Assembly (NCBI RefSeq): GCF_022539665.2 | Contig: NC_081332.1 | Span: 5,161,803 to 5,225,802 of the forward strand | Source: Daphnia carinata | Taxonomy: Eukaryota; Arthropoda; Branchiopoda; Diplostraca; Daphniidae | Direction: 5' to 3' | DNA length: 64,000 bases | In this document: positions 12,623 to 24,966 of the stretch, piece after piece | How positions within the stretch are numbered: position 1 is the stretch's first letter | Layout of the letters: each line of letters begins with the position of its first letter | The notes under the pieces: generated by a model | Database searches by the model: none | Told to the model about the DNA's origin: nothing | The model's input: the letters and a program-made list of their open reading frames with translations, nothing else | Position numbers and translations under genes: made by a program

Positions 12623-14595
12623 TCAAACAGATTCTTCATTCAACGGATATTTGAGGATGGCGGGCGGAAGATGTCGGCTGTATACACCGATATTGGCACA
12701 ATGATTGACCACCGCTGCCACCGACTCGAAACGACGTTCAGGCAAGGTGATCAGCGTGAAATCTTTGTTCGCATCGTCATCCCGAGTGTTGCAGCAAATA
12801 CGAACGTGCAGAAATCCATTTTCACCTCTGCTCACCGCCCATAGAAAAAAAAAAAAATTGATTTGAATAAAAAAAGGTGAGAGTTGTTCTGTTTTTTTTT
12901 TTTTTTTTTTTCAAACAAATGACTAAGCATTTTTTTTTCTCTTTTGCTATCTCACTCTCTTTTTTTTTCTTGTCGTCCTAATTACATACCTGGCGGCTAG
13001 AAAGTAGTCGTCGTGGCTGGCCAACGAGTCACGAACGAGGAACGAGCCCGCCGGCGCTGGTCTCAGTCGTTTTTCTGCATCCCGTCGCGTGATGGACCCG
13101 TGATACCAACTGTTTTTTTTTTAGCAAGAAAAACAAAACAAAAAAAAAGCCACGAATCAAAAACAAGAAATGAGTCACGAATCGTTAGAGCAAAAAAAAA
13201 CTCGATGAATGAAGAACAAAAAGGTTGACTACACGGAAGAAAGGTATTGAAATTTAAAGCAATGTTGAATCAATTACCTTTGAATTTCAAGAGGAATTGT
13301 ATCGTCGACTAAATCCTTAAAACCGACAGCAGGTGCTACGAACGGAAGGCTCTGCAACGGTGGTGGGAAAGGCAGCGTGAGTGAAAGCTGACGGATTGGA
13401 GCGCCCGTTTGCGGCTTGAAGATGCCCGTGTTGTTGTTGGTCCCGCGGCGCAATTTAGGCATGAGAAAAGGTAAATTCTCTTCCGGTGGCTCGGATGATG
13501 AAGACGACAAAAATTCTTGTAAATTTCACACACACATAAAATACGTCGAATAATTTCCTTTTTTAATTCGGCAGTTGAATCGATAACACGCAAAGGGGAT
13601 AAACGGATCGAGTTACCTTGACTATTGTCGAGTGAGAGATGGAGCGGCGGTTTGTTCAGCGGTTGAAGAGCTTCGTGAGAGTCGTTCGTAACCAACGAGT
13701 TGGCTGATATGGAGATACCACTGTCAGAGCCATTGAACCCCGCAGCACTTCCGCCGGGCCTGCCGCTGATGATGTTAGAGAAAAGAGATTGAGGGCGTCG
13801 CCTTGCGGACGCGTGGAACTCGAATGGAACAGCGGACGATGACGTGATAGGAACGGTTGTTGTCGTCAACATTTGACTCGTCTCATTTTCCGACTTGTCG
13901 GAAATGGGAGACAGGACGGCCTCGCTAATTTTGGTCCTTTGTTTTGGCGACAGGTGGAGCGAGAATCCACGGTGATGATGATGATGGTAATTATGGTGCG
14001 AATCGACCGAGTGAAACAAATGATGCGTTTGCTGCAGCGATCGCGAACGATTCAAGATCAACCGGCCGTCAAGGTCTTGGGCGGCATCGTCCAGACTGCA
14101 AATACTCGTTTGCAAACTGGAAATGTTGGAACGTTGTAGCTGTAACGAGCTTCTGTCCGGCTCCGAATGACCAGTCATGTCAATATTTGGATTGCTGTTC
14201 ATACTGGACGTCACCGCTTTTCTGGCTCGGATGACGGCCTGCTGAATTTTACGCACGATCGGATGATTCACGGCTGAATCAACTTCTTCTGGTGGGTTGT
14301 CCGGCTCAGATGGCCACCAATCGCTTCGTCCATCGAAAAATGATGTCTCGTAAACATACCGGATTTTTACGGCCGAAGCCATCCGCACGAATGGATTTTT
14401 CAAGAATATTCTTAACTCTTCGAAACCTGGAACACGGAAGCTTAAAAAAAAAATTGCATAAACGGATGCTTGTTTACAACTTCGGATGGAGGTCAAGAAG
14501 AACGTAATGCGAAACTTACTGCGGACAGATGAATGATGGATGAGACGAGAGAAGGTGCTTGTCAAAGCTGCGGCTGCCGCCACGGCCGGGGGCAC
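12623..14595 (-). CDS. SH2 domain adaptor protein, family not assigned
   Basis: Read on the minus strand, exons 13617-14426, 13278-13515, 12990-13109 and 12623-12827 join in frame. A short upstream exon ending at 14520 also joins in frame, but no ATG was found for it, so the start is uncertain. The C terminus is a clear SH2 domain: WYHGSITRRDAE opens it, and the phosphotyrosine-binding arginine sits in GSFLVRDS. The domain continues into GFLHVRI and ends with the stop at 12623. Upstream lie about 350 residues of low-complexity sequence, including a His-rich stretch and Ser-rich linkers. A folded segment (VKIRYVYETSFFDGRSDWWP) sits near the N terminus. No kinase or SH3 domain is visible. An SHB- or SH2D-type adaptor for tyrosine-kinase signalling is likely; the exact family is not recognised. 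Confidence 0.75.
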
Positions 14596-14824
14596 GACCC
14601 GTTATGATGGAGGATGGAAGTAAAGCACGTTGGAACTTGTTCCCGCTGATACCTGGCTCCTCATGGGTGAATCATCGGGCTCCCCCCGTTCAACGAAGAA
14701 GCTCCGCCCACCCCTGACAGCAAACCGACGGGACCAGTCGATGAGGGTGAGTCGACGCCGATCAATACGTCCATCTTGCCTCCTCTTTTCTCTCCCTTTT
14801 TTCTCCCTCTTCCATATGGATGTA

Positions 14825-14845
14825 TGTGTGTGTGTGTGTGTGTGT
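14825..14845. repeat. (TG)n microsatellite
   Basis: About ten uninterrupted TG units lie upstream of the SH2 gene. A G run at 14931-14941 lies close by. They may mark its promoter side but have no coding content. Confidence 0.85.
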
Positions 14846-17800
14846 AGAAAGAGGGTGAAAAATCCGGCAAGGAGGTGTAGGAGGGCTGGGAGGAAATGGG
14901 TGATCCTGCGCGCCACAGACTGTGACGGCCGGGGGGGGGGGTGGTGGTGACTCACGCCGGATTTCGGGGGATCTACTCTCGCTGTTGACGACGTTATCGT
15001 TCTTGCCGACGGTTCTTTTCTTGTTTTTATTTATTTTATTTTTTGTTTTCTTCGCCCCCACCCCCCCGTCTTTTTCACTCTTTCATTTCCTTTCAGGTTT
15101 CAGTAGAAGCGAAAAGGGTATCGATTTTAGTTCCAGAAGGTCTTCATCTGCTTTATTTTTATGTCCGACGTGGAAATTTGACGGCTGTTGCCCGTTTGGC
15201 TATTGTGTGTAAATCATTGAACGGACGATGATTTATCGATTTCCAATGTCTCCAAGTAAATTGCGCTATTCGGAAACATCTCCGCCCCAAAAGCTTTCTA
15301 ACCCAGTTAATGTTCCGTCCCTAGTAAGTGTGTGAAACATTTGACAGGCGTAATCAAGAAAAAAAAAAACCCAAGTCGAGCACGAATAATCATGGAATGA
15401 TTGGAGAACGTTATTAAGCGACGACTGCAATAGACAGATGCGTCCATAATAATAAGAGAAACGCGGATGAAGAACGTTATTACTAGGGAGATAAAGACAG
15501 CAGACTCTTGTATCTATTTACTGTATCGATCTCAATCTTCTTGCCTTCCTATAAACACATTTCTCATCGTAGATGTACACAGACCCCCCAATGAGCCAAA
15601 CAGACAAGTGTGGTTACATCTGGGCCAAAAAACTCAATAGACTCGTCCGCGGGTACAGCGATTAAATCCGTATGCGTAGAAGGCTTACGTTGATGGTGTG
15701 TTCTCTCAACTAAAAACGCACAGTTTGATGAGTACGTCGGTACAGGTCTGTAAAAAAGAATTTTAAAAGGGGAGAGTGCCATCATCACGTTTGTCCTTGT
15801 CCTAACGCAATTACAAACCGGACGGCTATAGTTTCAGGTTTGGATTAGAGGGGAAAGAAAAACCCAAAGTTTCTGTCTGTAATAAAGGGAGAGTATCCCC
15901 GACTGTATGGTAGAGAAAGTTACGTCCTTGATCGCAACGAACCAGTAATGAAACCGACATGAAAATGTCCTTCAATTTAACACATGAAACGGTATATAGT
16001 GCAATCTGTACGGTTGCCCTGTTTTGAGGGGGGCTGAACGCAGCACATCCACAATTTCGCAAATGGGCAATATGTGGCACAAGTTAAAATCCAAAAAACT
16101 ACAAAGAGCTTAACGAAGCATTTCTTACAGGTATTTCCACACCAGACGGGTGAGAATTTTCAAATCTATGCTATTTCTAAAAGAGAAAACGATGACATAA
16201 AAGCGCACATTACACGCCATTGTACTACATTCTTTTTTTCTTCTATTTATTACACAGGGTTACTGCGTTTCTTTATATCACTGTTACGTGTCGGTATTTC
16301 GGGAGGTTAAAAACAACATGCGTGACCGGAATCTGATTGATTCTTTTGCTTTACAAATATCTTCCTTTTTTTTATTTTTCCTCCTTTGTGTCTGTATTTT
16401 TGCATTTTCTTCGTTATACCGGATAACATTTTCCCTTTCTAGTTGCGTACTCGTGGTACGAGATGAAGGAGCGGATATCCGCTTCTCGGCACCACTGCTG
16501 GCAAGCGTGATGATGGAATAAAGAGAGGATCTGCCCAAGGCCTCGTAAGTATATTGCATTATTCCCGTCCGCCCCCGTTTTTACCAATTGGACGATATGA
16601 AACGGAGAGAGGAACAAAGAGCGAGTTCTAGTCGGTTAGGCATGTAGAATAGAATAAGGGCGACAGTAGCGAAATGTAGTATCACAGTTGTTGGATCTAT
16701 TATGAAATTCCCTGTTGAGCTGTCTCGCTCTGACAACCAAGAGAAACACAAGAAAGAAAGAAAAAATATTTGCAGATATAATTCTTTTTGTCTTTCAGCA
16801 AATAGCAGCTTTCTTTGTTCTTTCACGTTTATCTGTGCGTTTGTTTTAGGCGCTCTACTGAACACGAATTAGATCGTTTTGTAGCGATTACTTCGTCAAT
16901 GCCTCTCGTTGCTAATTTCACGATGTATTGCCGTGCCAGGATTATTTTTTTTTTTTACATCTGTAGGAAGAATCAATCGCTCAAGATTGCAATGGCCTTT
17001 GTGATGTAGCTTTTATTATTCTTAACGATGGTGTTAATCCCTTGACTTATTTTAGGACCCGTCAAATTCAAGAGGCCGTGAATCATAAAGGCTTAGTTGA
17101 TCTGGTGTGTACTCGAGTGAACGTGAATACAACAGTCACGATTTCCATGGTGTTTTATAGTTACTCTGAAATACTGGAGAAACAGAGCTATAACAATGGT
17201 GTTGTAAATCAAACCAATAAAAAAGTAGAAAATGACACGTTTGAGCAGACATCCATATCGAGTTGCTTTATTTTTATCAAGTAAATAACGAGCCCAATGA
17301 GAAAAGCTTTGTCACCCTGATAAACTATACAAAAAGATCAAACGTTTGGAATTTCATGCCATGTTTTAGGTATTGTTCGCAAGATGTCCTCGTCCCACGT
17401 AATCCAGTTTCATGTCACGATGCTCTTTTTTTGAAAGTGACCTTTTGGTGGTCGTGCCGAAATTATAATCTTGATCAGAGTGGATGATTAAAGGGACTTT
17501 TAATTCCTTTTTTAACCAGTGTCAACTAGTCCAGCGACCCAAACCAAAATGACAAGAAGAGTATACATTTAAGAGGCGCCAAGATCCCTGGCGCCCGATG
17601 ATGACATTCAATGTTGCACAAATGTCAACAGAACGTGGGTTAACAAAAGAGCTATACCCTTAATATGGCTGGTCCGTTCTGTAACAAATGGAGAACATTA
17701 ATACACTTTTCTTTAGTGGCGTGTGAAAGTAGGTCCCGTGCCATTGGGTACCTTCCTATAATGACCGTAGCTGAACATACACAGTTTTCGAATGACCTAC

Positions 17801-18180
17801 TCTCTGCCAACGATTGGGCATTAAAATGCTTGCTAAATTCAGCACAGGTCATGTTCTCCCTTGCTCCAATGAATCACGCCTTTTTAAAATACAAATTAAA
17901 TAAAAGGTTGAAAAAAAAATCAGTGAACGTGTTTTAAGAAACAAATTTCTAAGAGGGGCTGTGTGAGCAATGGTGTGACGTCATGTGAAAGTGGCCAGCA
18001 GTTGGCGCTTTTTATGCGAAGGAGGGGAGAAAGAAACCAGAAACCAATGCTGCTACCATTGTGTGTGTATGTATGTATGCAATTTCCATGGCGCTGTCTG
18101 CTGCTCTCGGCGAAAGTGAACTTTCGTGAAGGTCCAGCTTAGCTGCAGGGTTCTTTTTTTTTTTAGTTTTATATACACAG
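14846..18180. other. Long intergenic stretch without recognised gene
   Basis: Several short open frames were inspected on both strands; none has splice partners, a recognisable motif or similarity. The DNA is A/T rich with many homopolymers. The right end leads into the probable untranslated first exon of Furin-2. Confidence 0.4.
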
Positions 18181-18390
18181 AAGGAGACCAAGAGAACTGT
18201 GGAGAGAAAAGAATAATAATAAAGTCTCTCTCTCTTCAGTCTATGCTAAGATCTGTGTTCGTCGAGTTCTGAAAAACTTTCTACTCCTGCTGTAGAGTTG
18301 AAGGTATACGTCAAAACAACAGACGCACCAGGGCAGTGAAGGAATTTGATTCTTCTCTGCAGTAATTTCATCTTCTTGTCACCGAAGAAG
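18181..18390 (+). other. Probable untranslated first exon of Furin-2
   Basis: The first coding exon of Furin-2 is preceded by a good acceptor at 18818-18819, so at least one upstream exon must exist. A GAAGAAG/GTAAAC donor ends at 18390, and purine-rich leader-like sequence lies before it. The exact 5' end is unknown; this is an inference from the splice signals. Confidence 0.35.
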
Positions 18391-18878
18391 GTAAACGATT
18401 TAATTCGCTAGTTAACCAATTAAAGTGCTATTTCCGAAATGGAAACAATTAGTTCGAATCGCAGCAAAAAAAAATATAAATTTAAAAAGAAAGCGGCCGT
18501 CAACCAACACTGACAATGTTGACACTTCATAATGTTGTCAAAACAGATCAAGAAGATTACATGGCGGTCGACAGGATGATGTATGTGCGTTGATCTGTGT
18601 TGGAAATGGTTAGCTGTGTAATATCTGTTACAAAGGGAAAAGTGAAAGTTGCTCATGCTGAGTAGTACATATAAGTGCCCTTTTACAAAAAAAAAAAGTA
18701 AAATAAATGAGATTTTTATAGCCTTGAGCTGACTCGCTGTAAAAAAAAGTTGTTTGGAGCATTGAAATCTGTTTGATCCAATTTCTCTAAATTCCGCAAT
18801 GTTTTGCATGTTGTTTCAGGCTACCAATGGACTCTACTTCTCCGTGGTTCTGACCACAACATCTCAGCAGGAGGGAGA

Positions 18879-21800
18879 ATGTCTTCCAGACTCGGCTACC
18901 AGAGAACTTGTGATACAACAGTGATGTCTGTGATCATCAGGCAGATGATTCTGCTGGCTATCGTGTACTTTTCCTACTGCTGTGCTAAAATTGTGGACGG
19001 ATCCAATGACTTGGTGTACAATAATCAATTCGCAGTGAACATTCCAAATGCTACTGAAGTGCTAGTCCAGCTCATCGCAGAGAAACATGGCTTCCGCAGC
19101 TTGGGCCAGGTAATAATTCACATACAAAGAAAGAAAATGTCCTTAAGAATTCAGCTTATGTTTATAAGTGGGGAAAGTCATGACAAGAGCTCTCTCTGAA
19201 TGGCTTTTTTTTTAAACATATGAGGACTTTCATGTGAAGTATTTTTCATTGAAAAGGAGAAAGTCTATTCACTGTCATTTTCTTTTTCAACTACCAAACT
19301 AGTCCTGCAGGGTTTTTTTTTTTGTCTTGTAAACCAGATCTCCTTTTATGGGGTCCTTGAAAGCCGGTTTTTTTAAGTAGTCTGGTTTCGGCAGGTTGAA
19401 TGCTTAATAATTTCCTTTTCATCCCGTACATAGGTTGGATCTCTGGATGGGTATTTTTTATTTGAACATGAACACGTCCACAAGCGGTCGGCCGATCCGA
19501 GCGGCCTTCACCACGAAAAGCTCGTCAACGAACCGGGGGTATGTGTGATCAGACACTTTCTTCCTTCCCAATTAAGTAACATCTTGGCTAGACCTGTATA
19601 TAAATGTCCCCCCTTTTTTTTTTTTGAACGAATTGTAACAGGTTGTATGGGTAGCACAGCAATTCGAGAAGAGGCGGTATAAGCGAGATTTCGCTTCTCG
19701 TGCAAGTATCAGCAACTTCGCCTTGGGTAAAGGCAGCGAATTTCCCGATCCTTTCTACAGAGAGCAGTGGTATCTGGTAAGTAATTTTATTTTGCATCGA
19801 ACTTGTTCATTTCCAACTTTTGCTATCGGTGTTTGTTTTCCTCGTTACCACCAAGGGCGCTGCACCTTGAACGTGCATACGAACTATATTTCTGGCAATA
19901 GAAGCACTAATGTAATTATGTGTTCCCGGGCACCGTGAAATATTTCGGCGAGTCCGCGTGGTGTTTACATAACGCCACATGCCTGCAAAAGCGCCGAAAC
20001 ACGCGAGAAGAATAAGTGGAAAATAAGAGAGGGTTCCAATTTCTTGGGTTTTTACGCTAGAGCAAATCTTTTTGAAGCCAAATGTTTCGTGCGAGTTTCA
20101 GTGGAACAGTTTCGAGACAGATAAAAATGGAAAAATACCGTGAAATGGCACGGATCGTGAAGTGCACGGGAAAGCTGATCTGTCAGAAATATTTTTATTT
20201 ATGCGACTAGAAGGACACATCATTGAATGTTTGCATGGCACCAAACTGGCATTCAAGGTTTATGAAGCGGAACACCTTCAAGGACCTCAAATAGAGCAGA
20301 AACTCGACTTTCATTGATTATCGCTTTTACATTGTGCAAGCTCACTTAAGTGTTTTACTTGATTAACATTTTTTTTGTTTTTGGCAAACAGCATGGTGGA
20401 AGTCAGGAAGGCTTCGATATGAATGTTATACCCGCCTGGCGGAAAGGTTACTCGGGCAAAGGCATTGTCGTTTCTATTTTGGACGATGGCATTCAAACCA
20501 ATCATCCCGATCTCGCCCAAAACTACGTAATTGAGCTTTTATCATTATTACTTTTGTTGCAATTGTAAACGTAAATTTGTCTGAAATTGAAAGGATCCGC
20601 TGGCCAGCTCGGATATCAACGACAACGATAACGATCCCATGCCGAGAGATAATGGCGACAATAAACACGGGACGAGATGCGCTGGCGAAGTAGCCGCCGT
20701 TGCGTTTAATTCATTTTGCGGTGTTGGCATCGCTTTTAATGCCAGCATCGGCGGCGTGCGGATGCTCGACGGCACGGTCAACGATGCCGTTGAAGCGAGA
20801 GCACTCAGCCTTAATCCAGACCATATCGACATTTACAGCGCCTCTTGGGGACCGGAAGATGACGGCAAGACGGTCGATGGACCAGGACCTCTTGCCAAAC
20901 GTGCCTTCATCAACGGTATTATGAAGGTAATTCATGAATTTTTTTGTTGTTTTCTATTGACGACTTATTTGAATGAATCATTCCAGGGGCGAAAGGGCAG
21001 AGGATCGATCTTTGTTTGGGCTTCGGGTAACGGCGGTCGCCATGATGATTCTTGCAATTGTGACGGCTATACGAATTCCATCTTTACTTTATCAATATCC
21101 AGCGCCACTCAAGGAGGGTACGTCTATTGAACGCTTTAATCAATTGAAGTGGATTGGTTAACAAATAAGTCTTTATCATCATAGATTCAAGCCTTGGTAT
21201 CTCGAGGAATGTTCATCCACTTTGGCAACTACATATAGCTCGGGTCGGCCTGACGTGGATCGATCCATCGCCACGGTCGATATGGACGGCTCACTGCGAC
21301 CGGAATTTCTCTGCACTTCGGATCATACAGGCACATCTGCCTCGGCTCCATTAGCCGCTGGTATCTGTGCCTTGGCCTTAGAAGCCAACTCTAACCTTAC
21401 TTGGAGAGATATGCAGCACCTGGTCGTGTTCACATCCAGGCCAGATCCACTTCACGACAATGGCTGGGTTACTAATGGCATCGGGAAGAAAGGTAATATA
21501 TTGATATGATTTTCTCATTTAAATTTTTATAATTATTTTTTTTAACAGTGAGTCATAAATTTGGTTATGGCCTCATGGATGCCTCAGCCATGGTGACGTT
21601 GGCTGAGCAATGGACTAACGTGCCTCCGCAACATGTCTGCCAAACACCGGCCGATCAAAGCGACAGGCTCATTCCCAGCGGTTTTGGTCAGAAATTGGAA
21701 GTTGTGGTGGAGACGGATGCTTGCGCCGGATCTGCTCACGAGATTCGTTTCTTGGAACACGTTCAATGCAGAATTTCGCTCCGATTTGCTCCCCGTGGAA

Positions 21801-24466
21801 ATCTCCGAATTCGGTAGGATGGTTTGTTTGTTGAACGTCTCGGATTCAGTTCGAAGTTTAATTGTGTGGTGTCCATTTAGATTGACTTCACCATCGGGAA
21901 CACAGTCGGTGCTTTTATTTGAAAGACCCCGTGATGTCCTTGATTCATCCTTTGACGATTGGCCGTTTATGAGCGTCCATTTTTGGGGTGAAAGAGCTGC
22001 CGGAAGATGGAAGTTAGAGATTTTAAATGCTGGCGTAAAGCGTGTCAACAAAGCAGGTAAAGTTCCAGTGTTTACATCTTATTGAAAGTTATGACCATTT
22101 CGATTGTTTTGATCCCAGGAATATTGAAAAAGTGGCAACTTGTGTTCTATGGGACGGATACGAATCCCATTCGTTTACGTTCGCTTCAAACACCGCGTCC
22201 CACATTTCCTAACCTTGGCGGTGGGGCAGCGACTATCGGTCGAGACGTTCACGGATTAACAGCCCCGCCATCGGTGGCCACGCCATTCGCGCCCACATTC
22301 AAAAGCGTCGGCCGTGTTCCTAATCCAACCGGTAGCCAGTTGTTCTTTCCAGGCAATCCAGGATTTCGTCCGTCCAATTTCCCCAATACGGGCTACCCGG
22401 ACTTCCTTCAGTTTGCCGGGAGCCAACCTGTAACTTACAGCGCTGCATTGGAAGCTACGCAGCCTTCCAATGTGGGGATAAAAAACAACTGTCCCAACTT
22501 TAGGCTCGATGGGTATTTAAAAATGATTTATTTAAATGTGTTTTACCTCGTTTTTTTTTTCATTACATAAACGTTCTCTTTTGACAGGAATTGCGTCGAT
22601 GCCTGTCCACCGACAGGATATTACGTCTCACCAGAAATGGTGTGCTTGAATTGCCACAGTTCCTGTCGCAACTGCACTGGTGCTGAGTCTCATCAGTGTC
22701 TCTCTTGTGCACCGAAATTCAGTTTGGTAATAGATAAAAATCTTTGCGTGGAACATTGCCCCGACGGATATCATATGGGTATAATCTTTTGATTTTTAAA
22801 GGCTCTTCATGCAGATGAATAACATCCCTCACTTTCTTTTCTAGATGAAGCGAAGATGATGTGTATTCCCTGCCAGCCCCAGTGCAATACGTGTAACAGT
22901 GCGCTTGAATGTTCTAGCTGTGAATTCCGCTTTGTTATTCATGACGGCCAATGCCTAGCTTCTTGTCTACCTGGCTATTACGAGACCGACGATTATGCTT
23001 GCGCACCATGCGATACCAGTTGTTCGACGTGTCGTGGACCTCATCAGGACCACTGTGTTACCTGTGCCGACTCTTTCTCGGAATTTAACGGATCGTGTGT
23101 TCAACGCTGTCCAGCCGGTTTCTGGAGCCATGGGGTGTCTGGTAGCAAACAATGTTTACCTTGTCCGCCCGGTTGTGAAGCCTGTTCTTTGAAAGAGAAT
23201 GGCTTTGATCTTGTGTGCAGCCGATGTGCTGATCAATGGGTCCTCGACGTTTCTACTCTTCTCTGTCTAAATCCTTCAGCAAACATCTGTCCTGAAGGTA
23301 TGTTTCATGTACCAATAAGTGCTGAAATACTAGACTAATCTTTGTATTTACATAGGCGAATATGTCGTAGAAGGCAAGTGCTACCCCTGCCACGGCTCTT
23401 GCAATCAATGCAGCGGCTCTTCGAGCTCTCAGTGTACTCACTGCACCAATCGCACCATGCACCTTGGGTCGTGTCTAGAATATTGCCCTCAAGGCACATT
23501 TGTTGAAGCTGGTTCTGTAGATTTGAGGCACATTGAATTCTGTCGGCCTTGCCCACATGCTTGTGCTCAATGTGACGGTATGGATCATTGCACAGAATGC
23601 CTAGGAGCCCTTCATTTGCAGAATGGCCGATGCCTTGCCTCATGCGAAGATGGGTAATGCACAAAAGACTTGTTCAGCGACGGTCTATTATTTAATGATT
23701 TCAACTTTGTGCAGGTATTATAGTGACCGAGGAGTTTGCGTAAGGTGCCATGGAAGTTGCGCATCATGTAGTGGACCATTAGCCACCGACTGCACACGCT
23801 GTGCCAACGGCTTTTCTTGGCTGCAACATCACTGCCTTTCACAGTGTCATTTGGGTCATTATAACGTATCCCTTGGCTCTTTAATCGCGACGGAGTTTCA
23901 GACGCCTGCAAAGATGAATCAGTTTCTCTGCGCTCGCTGCCACGCCTCTTGCCAGATGTGCGAAGGAAATCCGCTCAATTGCCTTGCCTGCGCTGATGGA
24001 TTTGTTTGGAACAATAGCACTTGTGTTCTTGCTTCAGTCGAGTGAGTGTCCTTACTTTCTCTGCTGCTAGTTGTACGTCTTAAATGGTGTTTGTGTTTAT
24101 TCATCTAGAGCGAGAATATTTGAAATCCCCTTAGTCGAGTTTGTCAAAGAGTCTGAAGGACGAGGCATCCGAGCGAAAGACAATGTGGAATCAGGCCATT
24201 TCATCAGTGCTTCCCATTGGTTATTTGGGGTGGCTGCAAGTTTCATTGCTGGTCTTATTGTCGTCCTGGCAATTCAGGTATGTTTCTTGTTCATTTTAAT
24301 AGTGGTTCGCTGTAATTATGGTGATATTCTGCAGGTAAAATCACGCTCGAAGAAATATTCCCGAGTTCCGTTATCGAGTTCCGAAAATGATCACGAAACC
24401 GGAAATGAGAAATTGCTTTTCGCGTCCGACGAGGACGAGAGCGATAATACGTATCCTAAAGTTTGA
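18879..24466 (+). CDS. Fur2: Furin-2-like proprotein convertase, membrane-anchored with Cys-rich repeats
   Basis: Sixteen exons (18879-19109, 19434-19538, 19642-19776, 20392-20526, 20594-20926, 20987-21117, 21185-21492, 21549-21813, 21881-22056, 22119-22512, 22588-22778, 22845-23297, 23356-23653, 23715-24041, 24109-24277, 24335-24466) encode about 1260 residues. Order: signal peptide ([13 protein letters not shown]); prodomain with the site FEKRRYKR; catalytic domain with Asp in [10 protein letters not shown], His in [10 protein letters not shown], Asn in [11 protein letters not shown] and Ser in [11 protein letters not shown] domain ([11 protein letters not shown]); a proline-rich linker; at least eight furin-like Cys-rich repeats; one membrane span ([15 protein letters not shown]); and a cytosolic tail with YSRV and the acidic cluster SDEDESD. 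This is the layout of Drosophila Furin2 and vertebrate PC5B. It cleaves precursors after R-X-K/R-R in the trans-Golgi and at the surface. Tyrosine and acidic tail motifs usually direct TGN recycling. Confidence 0.93.
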
Positions 24467-24966
24467 ATAGACAAAATACTTTCACCTGTGCAATCTGTGT
24501 ATGCGTAGCACACAGAAATGCCATGACGATCTTTTTGGCTAGTTTCCCGACCAAAGGCGAAATAAATTTTTAGCCTCTTAAAATAAATGGCTAATAATTG
24601 CCAGTGACAATCAGTCACGTAAAAATGGGATTTTTGAAACTTCATTGCTGCTATCCATTCAGTTGTTACTGTAAACGAGTAATGTGATGTTATTGTAAAG
24701 TTGTGTTGATATTGGACGAATTGCGTGTTCATACGCTGACGCATTTTCCATAATGTTGGATAAATACAAACATTTCCACAAACATTTTTATACGTCACAA
24801 TTTATTACGGTAAAAAAAAGACATCAATAAATGGCAGCGCCATAGTTTCAAGGGTTTGGCAATACTCGAACAGGCGATCAGTAAAATTTGTACGGGGAAT
24901 TTGCACATTTGATAAAAAAAGGAAACCTTTCAATGAAGAACTGTTGGGTCGACACTGGCAACGGAG

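Noticed and set aside
14602-15231. Overlapping open frames on both strands around 14.6-15.2 kb
   Set aside because: They are built of homopolymers and dinucleotide repeats (poly-Pro, Thr-His runs) and have no splice support or motif.
16284-17937. Several 60-95 codon frames between 16.3 and 17.9 kb
   Set aside because: A/T-rich, present on both strands, no motif and no consistent splice partners; treated as chance frames.
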